Source: Lineus longissimus (taxonomy: Eukaryota > Nemertea > Pilidiophora > Heteronemertea > Lineidae). Taken from it: a stretch of DNA of 64,000 bases. Shown here piece by piece: positions 13,461 to 26,132 of this stretch. A model generated the notes under the pieces. It was not told the origin of the DNA. It ran no database searches and saw nothing but the letters and a program-made list of their open reading frames with translations. A program made the translations under genes and the position numbers. The stretch's first letter is position 1; each line of letters starts with the position of its first letter. Location of the stretch: positions 1,860,001 through 1,924,000 of the forward strand of contig NC_088323.1 in the NCBI RefSeq assembly GCF_910592395.1. The letters run 5' to 3'.

Positions 13461-14164
13461 ATTAGTTGCAAAACTGTTTTGGATTGTCTGTTTTTAAGGC
13501 CTAGGCCATTGGTCTACAATAGAATAATCTGATACATTTACATCGCTACTGCAAGTCAACTATGAAATGTTGGGCAAAATGTCATGTAGAGGAAATGATA
13601 GACTCCTATGTCATCCCTATCAAACCCATCAATACTGATGTGATGGGCGCTAATGGTGATTTCAATCGTCTGTTAACCAGTGCCCCGCTACAGTGAGGAG
13701 CACCGCAGTGTCAGTGTCAGTGAGGAGCACCGCATAAATACGTCCCCTGTGAGATCAAGACAACACCAGCTAAGAACATGGATCTCTCAGGACTACGCCT
13801 CGGAAGCCAGTCTACTTAGGACAGGCACATGAAGTTTAGGCCCACACTGTCATGTGGACAGGCCCTGGCAGTCACCAATCCAATCCCCCCGCCAAAAAGT
13901 CATTTGACACGCTGAAGACGGAAACATCTGGCCAATTTGGCGCATAACTTGGATGTTACGCACTCTACTCTCATGCTAAGAGACAACGAAGAAGAAGAAG
14001 AGGACATCATTCCACACATCCTCAGATACATGTACAGGTTTTTGATCCTCTTACATCTTGAAATATCGAGAGGCGGAGTATATCTAAAACCACTGATTAT
14101 ATCAGGATGCCTTCCACAATGCATTCCGAGGCACAAGTCGACAATACTAACACAAACAATTCAT
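13461..14164. other. Intergenic gap between convergent C1GALT1 and CCDC148
   Basis: No gene seen. It holds a small imperfect duplication near 13690-13735 in which 'cagtgaggagcaccgca' occurs twice about 35 bp apart. A run of gaagaa codon-like repeats near 13987-14002 is low-complexity. Confidence 0.5.
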
Positions 14165-14183
14165 TAACATAATATACATACAT

Positions 14184-14189
14184 TTTATT
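14184..14189 (-). other. CCDC148 polyadenylation signal
   Basis: AATAAA on the minus strand (TTTATT on plus), about 470 bp after the CCDC148 stop. Cleavage would fall near 14165. It is the first good hexamer downstream of the stop. Confidence 0.6.
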
Positions 14190-14658
14190 CACAAAAACAT
14201 CCACATAGAAAAGTACATATCATGTACAAGTATAATGTACAGAGCATAAACACATAAACAAATGCATAGTTGGATTGGTGAGAGCTCTCCAAGACAGTGG
14301 GGTGTACAGAAACACTTGGTCGTGCTACAAGGTTATTTGAAGACTTTTATGGAAACAAATTCAAAAGAAGTCTAACACAAATATCGTCTTTTCTGCCAAA
14401 ATTTAATGGTCGATGCATTACAGTTTGACTTTTCGCACATTGCAAGTTTGCAATAAAAACATTCAAGAACAACATGCCTCAATAACTTCAGGAAGATAAA
14501 ATGTCATAGCACAGAGCAGTGTATAGAGTGGTCCTAAATTGTTGGACGGAATGTTAGTCATTATACATAGAGTCAAAAACAGGAAATATCCTGTGGAATG
14601 ACCACCATGTCCGTAATGATTATCCAGAATATTCTCAATATCACAAACAACATTTTGA

Positions 14659-17600
14659 TTATTGTTTGAATACACTCGATTCCATGTCCCTTCTTGGCGG
14701 TTGTGGAGGTGCCATAGTCGAAATAACTTGCCGTGCATATTCCGAGTGAACGAGTCCAGCTTCTCGAAGACGATTTTCCAGTTTTACTCGAGGATCTGAA
14801 GTTATCTGAAACAAAGGAATGAGAAGACTTTGAAATCGTCTTCAAATTACTAATATGACCAAAGTGATATGCATGAGCTCCTAAGAAATCTAGCATCGTT
14901 AAGAGACAAACAGACTCTAGATGTTGTTGAAGGGGCAAGTGTCTTCCACACACCTTAGCTCCTGTTCAAATATGTCAGGAGCAGTAGAGATGCCAATAAG
15001 ACAGTACTAGACGACCTGGCATGTGACAGTCAGATTGAAATCAGAAATGCACCTTGTCAAGATTTCGTATACCCACCTTACTGGATTCAAATGTGTTAAT
15101 AGAGAACAGTGGGCGTTGAATAGTCTGGTAGTCTTCTTCCTTCTTTTTACGGAATTGCCATGATTGCGTGTCTCCGATCAGCCGTTCAGGGTTCGATTCT
15201 GCCTCCACTCTCACCTAAAACCAAAAAAACAGATGTGACCTTGATAGGAGCAAGCTATTGATGGGTAAGGACACAACAAAATCAGTTGCCTTTGAGGGAA
15301 CATTGGCATTTCTTCTTCATGTGGTCATTGCAAAGGCCAGTTATGGCTCAAAGAACTGGCCTCTCCTGGCTGCTGCATTACAGGCCAACATCTGTTTCTG
15401 CCTCATTACAGTGATGGTATAGCAAATTCCTTTAGATGTTTCATTAGGATACCCTTACTGTTTTCCTGAGAGCCTCCAACCTTTGCTCCTTCTCCTCCTC
15501 AGCTTCAGCTGCTGCCTGCTCCTTTCTTAAACTCTCCTCCACTTTTTCTAAGTATTCCTTTTCACGATAAAGTACCCTGAAACATCAATGATGCTGCTAA
15601 AATATACAGCCCGAGCCTTATGGCTACAACACATTCATACAAATCATATATAGGTATTGATATTCAATAATGGTGCATTGAGAGTAAAACTTGTGGTGAC
15701 AGGAAACTACTTTGGTCAGCATGCTGTGAATATGACCATATAATCATGTTTTCAAGAACACCCCGTAGCAACTTCACCACAGAAAGCTTACTTTACAAGC
15801 ATCCAAATGTACAGCAGTTCGGACAACTTGGAGACAATGGTAATGTAACAAAGAGTTAAATCAGACATATTCACCTCTCTTTATCATACTCCGCTTGGTC
15901 CGCCAGCATCTTTTTCAACTCCTCCATCCTCCTTGCTCTCCTGGCATCCTCAGCCTGACGTCGCTTCTCCTTCTTATCTTGGAAGACCTGGATCTGAAGA
16001 GGACAATGATGGCTTGTAATCAAGTTAAAGGGAATCCTTAGGCTAAGTAAGTTTTGATTGCCATAACCTTCAGATGAAAAGTAAAACAGATCGTTGTGTG
16101 AGATGCCTAGGCCAGGGCAAGCTAAGTAACTGAATTAGCTTTGCATGGATTCCTTCTGCCAAGTGGAAAACAGAGAGACTGGCCAGAGTGGCATGCCTCC
16201 CTCACTCACAAGAGTGAACACAGAAGACATAAGTTTGCCCAGGCCGTGACCTAGCTACCTTGTCCTTTTCTTCCTTCCTCTTCTTCATATCTTTCTCCTG
16301 CTCAGCTCTCTGTTTATCAAGCTCTTCCTTCCTTCGCTGTTCCTCCCACTCCTGCTCTAATCGCATCAACTCCATTTTAGTTTCTCGCCATTCTTTGACC
16401 TGAAATGCATACATTCAATTTCATCAGACGTGTTAAAACAGCTCATTTTTTTCTAGATGATAATAACATAGCAGCAACCACTCCAGAATCTCAACCACTG
16501 ACACCAAGCTGGTAAATTGGCTTCAAAACGCCTGTGAGTAACTTACCTTCTCATAGAGGGCAGCACATATTTCCTTCTGCTGCTGATGAGTTTCTGCTTG
16601 CAGCTCTCGGAGTTCCTCAGCAGCACAAGCATCGGCGAAAATCCCCTTTGCTTTATTCAGGAGTTCTCGCCGGTCACGAATCCAATCGGTGATGATGCCT
16701 CTCCGTCGCTCGTGGAAATATTTGTAAAATGTCCACCATTCATCATGTTCAACCTGGAATGATAATTCACATCCATTGTTGTATTAAAAAGCCAAGACAA
16801 ACCATAGAACTCCCTGTTGTGATATGGTTCTTATGATAGAAAACACAAAACAAACCATCTCAGGGAAGAAATGATTGGGTATTCTGAGAACAAATTGGTC
16901 TGACCCAATGGAGAGAGAAGTGACATTGAGGAAGCAACCTACTGAACAGACGTGGCATCGAGGCCTAATTACAAGAAAGCTTTGGCAAACCTTATTGGAT
17001 CAGTGGATCCTTTCCTGAAAATATCAAATCGTTGAAAAGACTCGCGCATACTCACAAAGTCACTTCTACCATACTGAGGCATATGCCGCTTCAGTCGATC
17101 TAAACACAGTGTCCACCTATTGGCAACATCGTAAGTATACTGCTCAACTATCGAACGGAACTGAAAGTGGTCTTGTTTGTTCCAACCACCGGTCACATCT
17201 TGAAGCACCATTTCATGATTGTCATAAAGTTCATCTAATCTTGAGATGTATTTTTCATCGATTACAATAAATTCCTGGAGAATTTGACTTTTGAGATCGT
17301 CACTTGGACATTCCTGGTCCCAGGCCTCCTCTGGAATGCCTGTTGCCATTTTTCTTGGTATCCCAACCTCGATTTCTTCTTTATCATCTGAAAGCAGACA
17401 TGGAAATCAAGAAATGGCTGCACATACAAAGTCTTCCTGTTCAAGTACTCTTTTGTACTGCGAAAGACAGGTCATGAAAAACTGATGTTGGTGTCTTTCT
17501 GATGGGGTACCATTTCTGTCATGATATACTCAAAGGATAAGTAATGACAAAAGAATTGGCGAAACAAATGGAGCAATGTTCATGCAATTACCTATAGCTG

Positions 17601-18916
17601 CAATATCTCTTTCCAAATTATACTGTTCATTCTCAAGCTGTTCCATGATCTGCTCCTGCTGGTTCCGTACGGACATTGTCGTCGCCCTGATCTTATCAAT
17701 ATCCCCGGCCAGCTCTTCATTCTTTATCTCATCCTGGTATTTTGCCATCCAGAACTGGAGATCTTCCCTGTGTTATGAGAGAAAATTTTCATTTAGTAGT
17801 ACACAACTATCCATACAGCATGAAACCTAAACACAATCAACAAACTATTTTTTAAAATGTTCTCAGAGTTGCTCACCTGAGATTCCAGACTGGGTCAACA
17901 GTTGCAGCCTTAAAATCATTAAAATTGGAGTCCAGCATATTCTCATAGTCTTCAAAGCCTGTCATAATATACTCCAAGTCGCCTTCCATGTTTTGATGTC
18001 TGAACAGCTCCGTATCAGCCTGGAGGCGACGTCTCTGCCCATTTAACCTGAAAAGATAATTTAGTTCAAAGAGTTGAGTTAGGTCCATTGCAGTAATCAC
18101 TAATGAACATCCACCTACAGCTGACACCAGCTCTTCTACTTGACTCTACCACTTTTACTGACTCAACCAGATGTTGGATTAGATGTGTTATTAGCACAAA
18201 TATATGAAGAAAAAGATGGTACTAAAATTGCCAATATATACTATATTTGAATTTGCTACCTTATGAATTCCTTTTGCCAGACCTTTTTGTGTTGCTTGAT
18301 GATATTCTGTTCTTTGCTCTGTTTGGAGAACTCTGTAATCTTCCGCACTTTCACAAGAGATTTATTGGCAGCAAACTTCTTCTCTGCTGTTAGCATCTTC
18401 AGCTTCTCATAGTCGACTGGTTTGTACTTGTCGCTGGATAGACCTCCAGTGACTCGCTTCACTAGTTTATCTGCACATATTTTTAGAAAAAGAAAAAGCA
18501 GATTTGAATCATTATCATTGTCATATAGGCTTCATTATCATATAGGTTTTTCGGGCCAATTTTGGATCTCTCCGGATGGGATTTTAGAACACGTCACTTG
18601 ACAGGTTAGATACATGTAATACTTACTAATAATGTATCTGGACTGCCAAGACAAATATTTCTGAGACTGGCATCTTGGGCAGTTGCACTAATTAACAGAC
18701 TGCAATTTGATGTATTCCACAACTCAACAATGGACTATATCCATTCTTGCCTTTATTTTTAATTAATGAGACACCTTACTATCACTAGCTAGGCGGAGCA
18801 CAATCATGACCTCTACTGAAACCTTTGGGTGCTGGGGTTGTCGAGTGTTTCTTACCCAGGTCATCAGTCCTGCGACTGGTCACAAATGATCTGTAGTCTC
18901 TCCCACTCATCTTCAT
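14659..18916 (-). CDS. CCDC148: Coiled-coil domain-containing protein 148
   Basis: Eleven exons join in frame: 18916-18856, 18470-18260, 18047-17877, 17767-17592, 17387-17056, 16753-16547, 16399-16259, 15993-15875, 15576-15459, 15214-15077 and 14805-14659, predicting 606 residues (human about 591). Family landmarks: near the N-terminus YKPVDYEKLKMLTAEKK and IKQHKKVWQKEF; mid-protein CPSDDLKSQILQEF; RSDFVEHDEWW across exons 5-6; a long charged coiled coil rich in Glu/Lys/Arg (EWRETKMELMRLEQEWEEQR and on); RRMEELKKMLADQAEYDKER; and the conserved tail SINTFESSK-ITSDPRVKLENRLREAG with PPQPPRRDMESSVFK at the end. Function of the family is poorly defined; it is found mainly in ciliated animals, so a ciliary or centrosomal role is inference. 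The start could instead be the Met two codons later (18910), with MSGRDYR. Exon borders are by eye but every junction keeps frame. Confidence 0.93.
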
Positions 18917-19023
18917 TTAGTTGTCTGATTCATCATATCATGAAGCATTCACTACCCGTACTACTGCAAAGATAAGATGAATCATCAATTAATTATCAAT
19001 TCTGAATTAAAACATCAGCCAAA

Positions 19024-19122
19024 AGAGCAACGCGCAGATTGTTATCTAAGAGCAACGCGCAGATTGTTATCTAAGAGCAACGCGCAGATTGTTATCTAAG
19101 AGCAACGCGCAGATTGTTATCT
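19024..19122. repeat. Tandem repeat, four copies of a 25-bp unit
   Basis: The unit begins agagcaacgcgcagattg and repeats at 19024, 19049, 19074 and 19099 with essentially no differences, so it is a recent minisatellite expansion. It lies just upstream of CCDC148. Each unit carries gcaacgcgc, giving evenly spaced CpGs. Confidence 0.95.
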
Positions 19123-20199
19123 GCTCTACCAGTACACCCAGGCGCTGGCCAGGGGCACACCAGCAGATAGGAGATCGGAGCCGGACGGAGTCGAAGGAAG
19201 GTGACGACACCGTCAGCACCGACCGCCGGCAATGCCAATGGATTGTCATTGTGACAACACAATGCGACATGATAAACATCGCTGGTTAGCCTAATTGGGC
19301 TCTACAATGCAAGAAAACGGCACCTGCCTTTTATGTTATGTTATTCCAATCCCTCACGATATATTCTTGAGTCTTATAAGCCCCCCTCTTAGGAGGGGCT
19401 CTTAAGATACACGTGTGTGCGGGAGTATATAATGTAAATGAAGTGAAATAAAGAGAGTAACTATATTGTATATCCAACAAACAATTTTTTTTGGTATTTT
19501 TCTGAATTAACTCCGTTGAGTTTACCGATTTCTCCGCGATCTTCCGGTGGTGGTTGCTATCCCATTGCTTGAAATTAATTTAAATTAATTTAAATCTTCA
19601 TGGGAATTCGCTACATCATATGCCTAAGAAATTGGCCAATTATATTAATATTTTTATCAGAGAAATATCCGTCCTAAATAATGACAGAAAAGGGTGGTTT
19701 ATTTCAATTTTGTGTCGACATGATCGAGGTCACGTGACATAAAAACAAAACAATCGCACACACCCGTCCAAAAAGGCACTTTAAGAAAAACAAATACGTT
19801 TTTCCAGCTTAAAACCACACAGACGACTAAGTTATATTGGTCTACTGCCCAAATCTGAAGTATCAAATTGAATCACAAACTAGAACTAGCTCTATTTAGC
19901 TATAGTTGCGTGAAAAATTCGGGTGAGCGACGTACATTCTGTACCCTAGCGGCCAATAAATAAACTACTTTCAGCCGTCTGCTCCGGTCTCGTTAGGGAG
20001 TTTTTCCCAAATGTACGCGATGATGACGTGCCCCATTAACAGGACGTAACATCTATTTTAAAATGCGTCTCGAAAGTGAATGCATGAGGACAACCCATTT
20101 GTGTCGTATATCACTGGAACGCCCGATTCCCGTGAATAAGGTCAATCACAATGTATTACATTACCGAAACAAAAATGTGTCGGAAGGAACTATATGGAT

Positions 20200-20425
20200 G
20201 GTCCCATCGCACCCCCCCCTCCAGCAGTATGACACAGAAGGGCTAGTTGACTGTCCACCGGGGGGGTTGGGGGGAGCTTCCCCCCAACGCACTGGTAAAA
20301 ACCTATGTAGACGGAGGGGGTTTGGGGGGTGTCCCCCCATTGTAAAAGCTGTAGTTGTTAGAGCTTGCACTTAACATATGCTCGTAGGGGGGTTCGGGGG
20401 AGCTCCCCCGACCTAAAGGGGGGCT
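20200..20425. repeat. Cluster of G-run/C-run hairpins
   Basis: Three foldback units in a row: ggttggggggagcttccccc near 20266-20290, ggtttggggggtgtcccccc near 20317-20338, and ggttcgggggagctcccccg near 20390-20413, joined by 35-75 bp of ordinary sequence. Each has a short palindromic centre (gagcttc, tgt, gagctc). A further C-run and a G-run border the block. Such modules look like parts of a foldback or MITE-type repeat family; I cannot name it. Confidence 0.7.
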
Positions 20426-21575
20426 CACTAAGTTCTTGACTTTACATATTATATCATAACCAGCAACAGTGATAAATTATCAGCAGTTTGTTGCCTTTTA
20501 AATCAAGAAATATAGAAAATTCCTGAACACGTCCGCCATGTTGTTTACACGTTGTTACCTCGTTCTCCAAGGACAGTCCAGTTCCACTGTAACCGTTCTA
20601 TCCGCCGAATTCCTTGAGGACCATTAGGTCTCATTAGGGAGTTTTTTGTATTCATGCGCGGCCAAGCCCTAACCGTAGTTCCTAAAAAATCATTAATTTC
20701 TTGGTCCTCACAGTATGCCAGTGTTGATTTAGCAGTTGTTTTGGCAAAAACATCTTTTTGAAGTTTCTGAAATCTAGAGCACTACTCAAGGTGGCTAACA
20801 AGAAACTACGCATTTTACTGTTGTTGTCGACGTATGTGTACACTGAACTTGGAATGTGCGTCGGCCCGGTGTTGAAATGCCGTCCAGCAAGGAGGATACC
20901 GCGGTGATGTCACATCACGTGATAACGACCCATATTACTGATCGCTGTGGCCAATCAGATTCAGTCTACTGACAGCACCAGCACTGAACACATCTGCATG
21001 TCTCACTGTCTGGTGCGCTCCTGTACACAAAAACACCAATAGACATGGCCGTCCAGTGCCAGTTGGGGCGTTTTTCGCTGATTTGTGCAAAATTCAACAT
21101 ATCTCAAAAGTTCAATGGTTGACCCCCATTTTTTTTTTTTTTTTTGTGTAGCGTAAACAACTGTCTTTCACGTGAGTATGGTCACTGTGAGAATTATTCA
21201 GGAAGAAATGTATAATATTTGGGATTTTCCGTGATTGTCCGGTCCTCTATACAGAGGACCAATAAAACAAGTCAGTACACATTTCATACCAGGATTCCAC
21301 AGTAGTGTTCCATCTCATAAGCATGTTGATTTAACAATGCCCCCGGCTTGTTTATAAGCTGTCTCATATTGCCTGTGATTTGTCAATAAGATGTTTTAAC
21401 CGATTAAATTACCTCAGAATTTCCTCAAATTTCATCCAATAAAAGTCCAAACTTTGCCCGTGGGAAACAGAATTTCCAACCATGTCCTATAATTTGTCAC
21501 AGTCATAGGTTGTTCGAAGTCTTCTAGAGAGGACATACAACTTTGACAGTTGTACGCGAACAAGTTGACTGTACC

Positions 21576-24500
21576 ATGATGCGCGGCGTGTTCTGGTTTA
21601 TTTCGATCCTTTTGGTTGTCATGGTGATTGCAGAAGCCAGTGGAAAGACGAGAAGTAGGTATATGTATATATGTATATATGTTTATAAGCTTCAGTGATT
21701 CGGAGTCCGATCAATCCACTCGTCGAGGAACTTCAGTTTGGAGTGAGGTCAAGTGTTGGGTCAACCATAGTCTAGCTAGACCATAGCCAGCAGCGAAGGA
21801 CCGAGTGATAAGAACAATCGCACGCCCGGACGGCATGGAACACAAGTATACGCTATGTGGTCTTCATTTCAGGCAAGGCACCATGCGGTACCGTCAAGGG
21901 CGTTCGCAATAGGAAGCGACAACTCATCGTCTTCAAACATGGAAAGAAGTTCAGCCCAGCTCGTTTCTGTGGTGGCCGCATTTTCCATCCGCTGCAAGGT
22001 CTGCCGTTGTCGATGGTCTGTATGTATGGCAAATGGTACAACCAGGGACAAACGTATGACATCAACGCCATCATCGGAAAAGCCAAGTATCCTTGCGAAC
22101 GTAGGTTTACATTCTGACCAAGGAGGATTCCGCGGTGACGTCACATCACATCTTGCATTCTGACACCCGCCAGGGTCGTATTTAACCTTTAGGTCTTGGA
22201 TTGGGGGCGGGGGGAGGGGGCAGAACGCCATTTCTCGTCCACTTCACCTGTCGAATAGGTCGGAACATCACCTCGAGTCAAAGTCACAATACCTGTATTC
22301 CTCAGTGTTGTATTTGCTCAGCTTTTTTATCCTGGGAATAGAGCTTTCAAGCCCTCACTCATTATTTTCTTAGGGATATTGTGCAAGGTACCAATGACAT
22401 GGTTCGCAAGATTCCAGGGGCTCTCAAAGAGTTACAGACCAGGCACGCAGCTTCACTTCACATGTCCAGCAATGCACAAGGCGTCAAATGTGTTCAAACA
22501 ACTAGGAGGAAAGATCTTTTGTCAACGAGGGGGCAATTGGAACATAGGGGTTTTACCTCTTGGCGTCCTGTGCGAAGGTACGTAGCTCCTAATCTGGTCA
22601 CAGGCGTTGCCTAAAGTCACCATGAATGAGCCAAACCTGAAAAATACTTGCGATCAGACGTTGAACCTTGCTTTTAGCAATACGCCTTGTGGCGGAGGTA
22701 GTTCACTTGGCGTACTGCGCAACAATAATGCTGACTTGGTCAGTGGCTGATTGTACTGATCTGATAAATGTATCTACCGCGGAAGCTGAAGATGATTTAT
22801 TTATGCCACGAGCTGTCCTAATCGGCGAAAAGCCTTGCGGTGGAACAAGCTCAATTGGTTGATTCCACTTTAGGCCCTACCACGTCATCACATTATCGCA
22901 CGTAGTGGCAGCGATGACTGATTCTGTCACAGCCACTTCCGATAGCCCCCAGCAGACCGGCATTTGTCGCATGTGATAGAAATCTCACGTCGTTGCAATA
23001 AAGCGCTTGTCTGTGGTGCACTTCTTTTAACCAAGCAAAAAAACTGTTCCGGTGATGATATGACTGTCTATTTTCAGCGATCACGTGCAAATGGCCGCCA
23101 CCAGAGCGACCATTGACTCGTTTCAAATACCCAGATAAACGAGACAAGTTTAATCTCAAGGCAATCTACATCTGTACCAAACGTCACGGTATAAAATGGT
23201 CGAATGGGCGATGGACCTACAATCTGAAGATTCCTTGCGACCACACGACCGGAAAATGGCGGGAAAGTAGCCACCAATGTGAAGGTAAGCAGGCGACATT
23301 GCTAATTGAATTATCAATTTTTTAGTTCATAACGTTTTCCAACGTTTTGCTGAAGTCCCGAGCGTCATTCACTATCCCGCAAGATATACCACTGAATGAA
23401 AGAGAGTTTTTGTCAAACCCCAGAAACGCGAAACTACTCCGCCGACAGGCTTGTTTTACTTCATTGTCGAACCAAATAGCGTTTTCGTCACCTCTCCTTT
23501 AGCGTTGAGATGCCAGCCTCCACCGAGTGACCTCGGCAAGGCTACGACCGCCAGCAATGCTTCCGTGGTCACCGTCAGCTGCAAGGCTCCATTCGTCTAC
23601 AGCGATGGCCAGACCACTGATAGGTCCTACGAGTGCACCTACAACAAGCACGGCTCTGTTGGATTCCATATTCCCGATGACGTTTGCCAGCGTAAGTTCA
23701 GTTAAAGGGGTTATCACGCCAAAGATAGCCGTCAAGGCCAACGCCCACTTTTGTCCCGATGAGGCGGGGATATGTTTCACTTATAGAGATGCAGAGTCAG
23801 TGAGGACCGCAACGGTCCCAAGATCATACAGAGATAGCTGCCAACATATTCCTCCAGCAGGTTGTCTTTCCGTCTTCTCAAGCTCTCCACCGGCTGTTCA
23901 TCAGGTCTATACCAGCAGCTCTGTCTACCCGATGAAACATTCTATAGGCTCGGTGCTCATAAGGATGTACGGGGTGGTATAGGCCAGGTAAATGCTGCCT
24001 CTAGTTAACTGCCGTCTACTCAACAGGTTGCCGCTCGCTTCCAAAGATCCCAGAACACCTTGAATACAGTCTCTCTGCGCAAAACACCCGGATGGACTAC
24101 AGGTGTGAGGCTGGGTACGAGTTCTATGATGGCAGAGCGAAGAGGATAGCTCTCTGTACCGTCTACAAGGGCAGACAAGGCTGGATACCAAACGAACTGG
24201 TCACTTGCCATCGTGAGTCACTATTTAACTCATTTCACAAATTGTCGTGTCCTCCAAGATTTACGGCTAATGTTTCCACCCCCAACATCCACAACAATTC
24301 AGTTGTTATTGGCTGTCAAGACGGAATTCCGCGGCACATATGCAAAAAGGTTGCAGCCGGAAAGGTTGCCAAGAGGAAAGTTGACCGAAGGCAAGATTAA
24401 GATTTTCTCCTTGAGACGCTGATCCTCGTCTCACCAAAGCGCACTCTCCACCCGGTCATAACTCGGTCTTTTGGCTCATTTGTGAATTCCCCCTCATATC

Positions 24501-24825
24501 TACAACTTAGCAACGGTGAGGCTTGGAGATCGCTGATATGTCTCTCCTTTCTGTTTCAGCCGTAATACCTAAGTGCCGTGACATGCCGGAAGTTGAGCAC
24601 GCCATCGGTGAGAGGTCCGGAGTTGTTGGAACGTACACATGTGAGAAAGGTTATGTTTTCGACTACTACAGCGGCGATCCAGTAAAGAAGGTCACGTGTG
24701 ATCCCAACAAAGGATGGTCAGCTGTGACGTCATGCGTCAAGGGGCAAGCTCGTGCCCGGTCCAAGCCGACACAAGCTCCACCACCTAGCACAGAGGACCC
24801 AGAAAACATTTATAATTATTTCTAG
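21576..24825 (+). CDS. Secreted protein with six CCP/sushi domains
   Basis: Seven exons join in frame, all introns in phase 1: 21576-21654, 21873-22100, 22374-22577, 23078-23284, 23503-23691, 24027-24212 and 24560-24825, predicting 452 residues. Exon 1 encodes a signal peptide (hydrophobic FWFISILLVVMVIA). Each later exon encodes one CCP module with four cysteines in the usual spacing and, mostly, the Trp before the last Cys; the fourth module has Phe in its place (GSVGF). The last exon adds a Pro/Thr-rich tail (PTQAPPPSTEDPEN) and no membrane segment or GPI signal, so the product is probably extracellular. CCP modules bind proteins in complement, adhesion and clotting, but no catalytic or other named domain is present, so the role stays open. 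One module per phase-1 exon is the classic exon-shuffling layout. ATG at 21576 and 21579 are both usable. Confidence 0.9.
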
Positions 24826-26132
24826 TTTCTATCATAAACGGGACATTTATGTAATGTTACAAGTAGGCCTAGCTCTTAAAACCAGAACAAAATGATTATT
24901 GTAAACTTAAAAGTCCATTTCAAACGAGTATATTTTGGGAATTTTGCTTCACAAGAACCTCAATGGACAATGTAAACATGGCCAAAGATAAAATTGATCG
25001 GTGTAAAACTAACACAAAATCAAAAGTGGGTTAAAGGTCTGGTCCCTTTAATTAGTAATCATCATTAAATACACAATATCTACATTATATAGACAACAAG
25101 GAAAACGTGTTAACTTCTTACATTATTGGTGATCACAGTCATTCATATCAGCATGGCCCAACCAGGTCCCGATATGTTCAACACTGACTTTTCTCAAGCA
25201 GCATTTTCAACGCTTCCTGTCGAACTGACCTATCATGAGCCCGCAATCCTGCTTTTCAGACCTTAAAACAACTGTATGGGGGGGGTTTTATTGGTCAATA
25301 AAATGGCCGTTTTAATTACATGTACTTGTACTTGCAATCTCAATGCACGTACACCACACCCATAATAACTTTGCAGGTTTCTTGCAAGTTGTGTTGCTGG
25401 CCGAGTTTGTAGTGAGTGAATACATCTTTACACAAAGAACCTCCGGAACCAGCCTTAATTATATCATTTTCTGTGAGAACAGTGCTCTGACGTTAGCCTT
25501 ATTTCAAAACCGTTTATCAACAGCAGGTGCAAAAGTTGCTATCAACACTGAAACAATCATATAAGCTTCTTACAATACATTGAACAGCGTACATAAAAGA
25601 GCCAAAATATATATTTCTACCTCACTTTTGAGTTCCCCATTAGAACATCACATTGGCAACATTGCGACACTTCGAGCAGCCATCTTGTTTATAACCAGCC
25701 ATCTTGTTTATAAGCGAGATGGATGCTCATCTATCATGATTATTTTGCGATGACGCCTATTTGCCACTTTCCTCAGGGAGCAATTTGGCCCTTCCGGTCA
25801 GTATCGGCCAAAAGGAGACATCTATAATGCGTGTACGGTTTAGAAAGTTTGGTTATGATTGAGCAGAGGGGTTTTATAGCCAAATACGATCCGAAGGCTC
25901 AAAAATGCTGATTGAGGGGAGTTACGAATGTTTCGAATTGACGTCTTCAGTTCTTTAGAAATCTTCGGAGAACACTGCGATACAAGGCATATAAAACATA
26001 AGGGAGGGGCAAGAAGCGTATTCTAGGATCTCCAACTTTCGGGATTTGATATAAACGAACAAAATGGTGAAAGGCGTTACAACAGCTGCGCGAATGATGA
26101 CGGCAGAATCCACTAAAGTGACGTCACACTAA
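24826..26132. other. Gap between convergent sushi and ASB-type genes
   Basis: No gene seen in 1.3 kb. A plus-strand AATAAA near 25298 is a candidate end for the sushi transcript. 'agccatcttgttta' occurs twice at about 25680-25710. The remainder should include 3' UTRs of both genes. Confidence 0.4.

Larger units (their letters stand above)
18917..21575. promoter_or_regulatory. Intergenic region between divergent CCDC148 and the sushi gene, rich in short repeats
   Basis: No gene seen across 2.6 kb. It holds a 4 x 25 bp tandem repeat (19024-19122), a block of G/C-run hairpins (20200-20425), an 18-bp near-repeat 'tctc(g/a)ttagggagttttt' near 19988 and 20629, a 30-bp repeat shared with the sushi gene's second intron (20889-20918), a poly-T run (about 21130-21146) and a perfect hairpin at 21241-21260. 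Promoters of both genes should lie here; I found no convincing TATA box. Confidence 0.5.

Noticed and set aside
22668-22862. Extra exon between sushi modules 2 and 3
   Set aside because: The frame has no CCP cysteine pattern and no good splice borders, and the flanking exons already join in phase 1.
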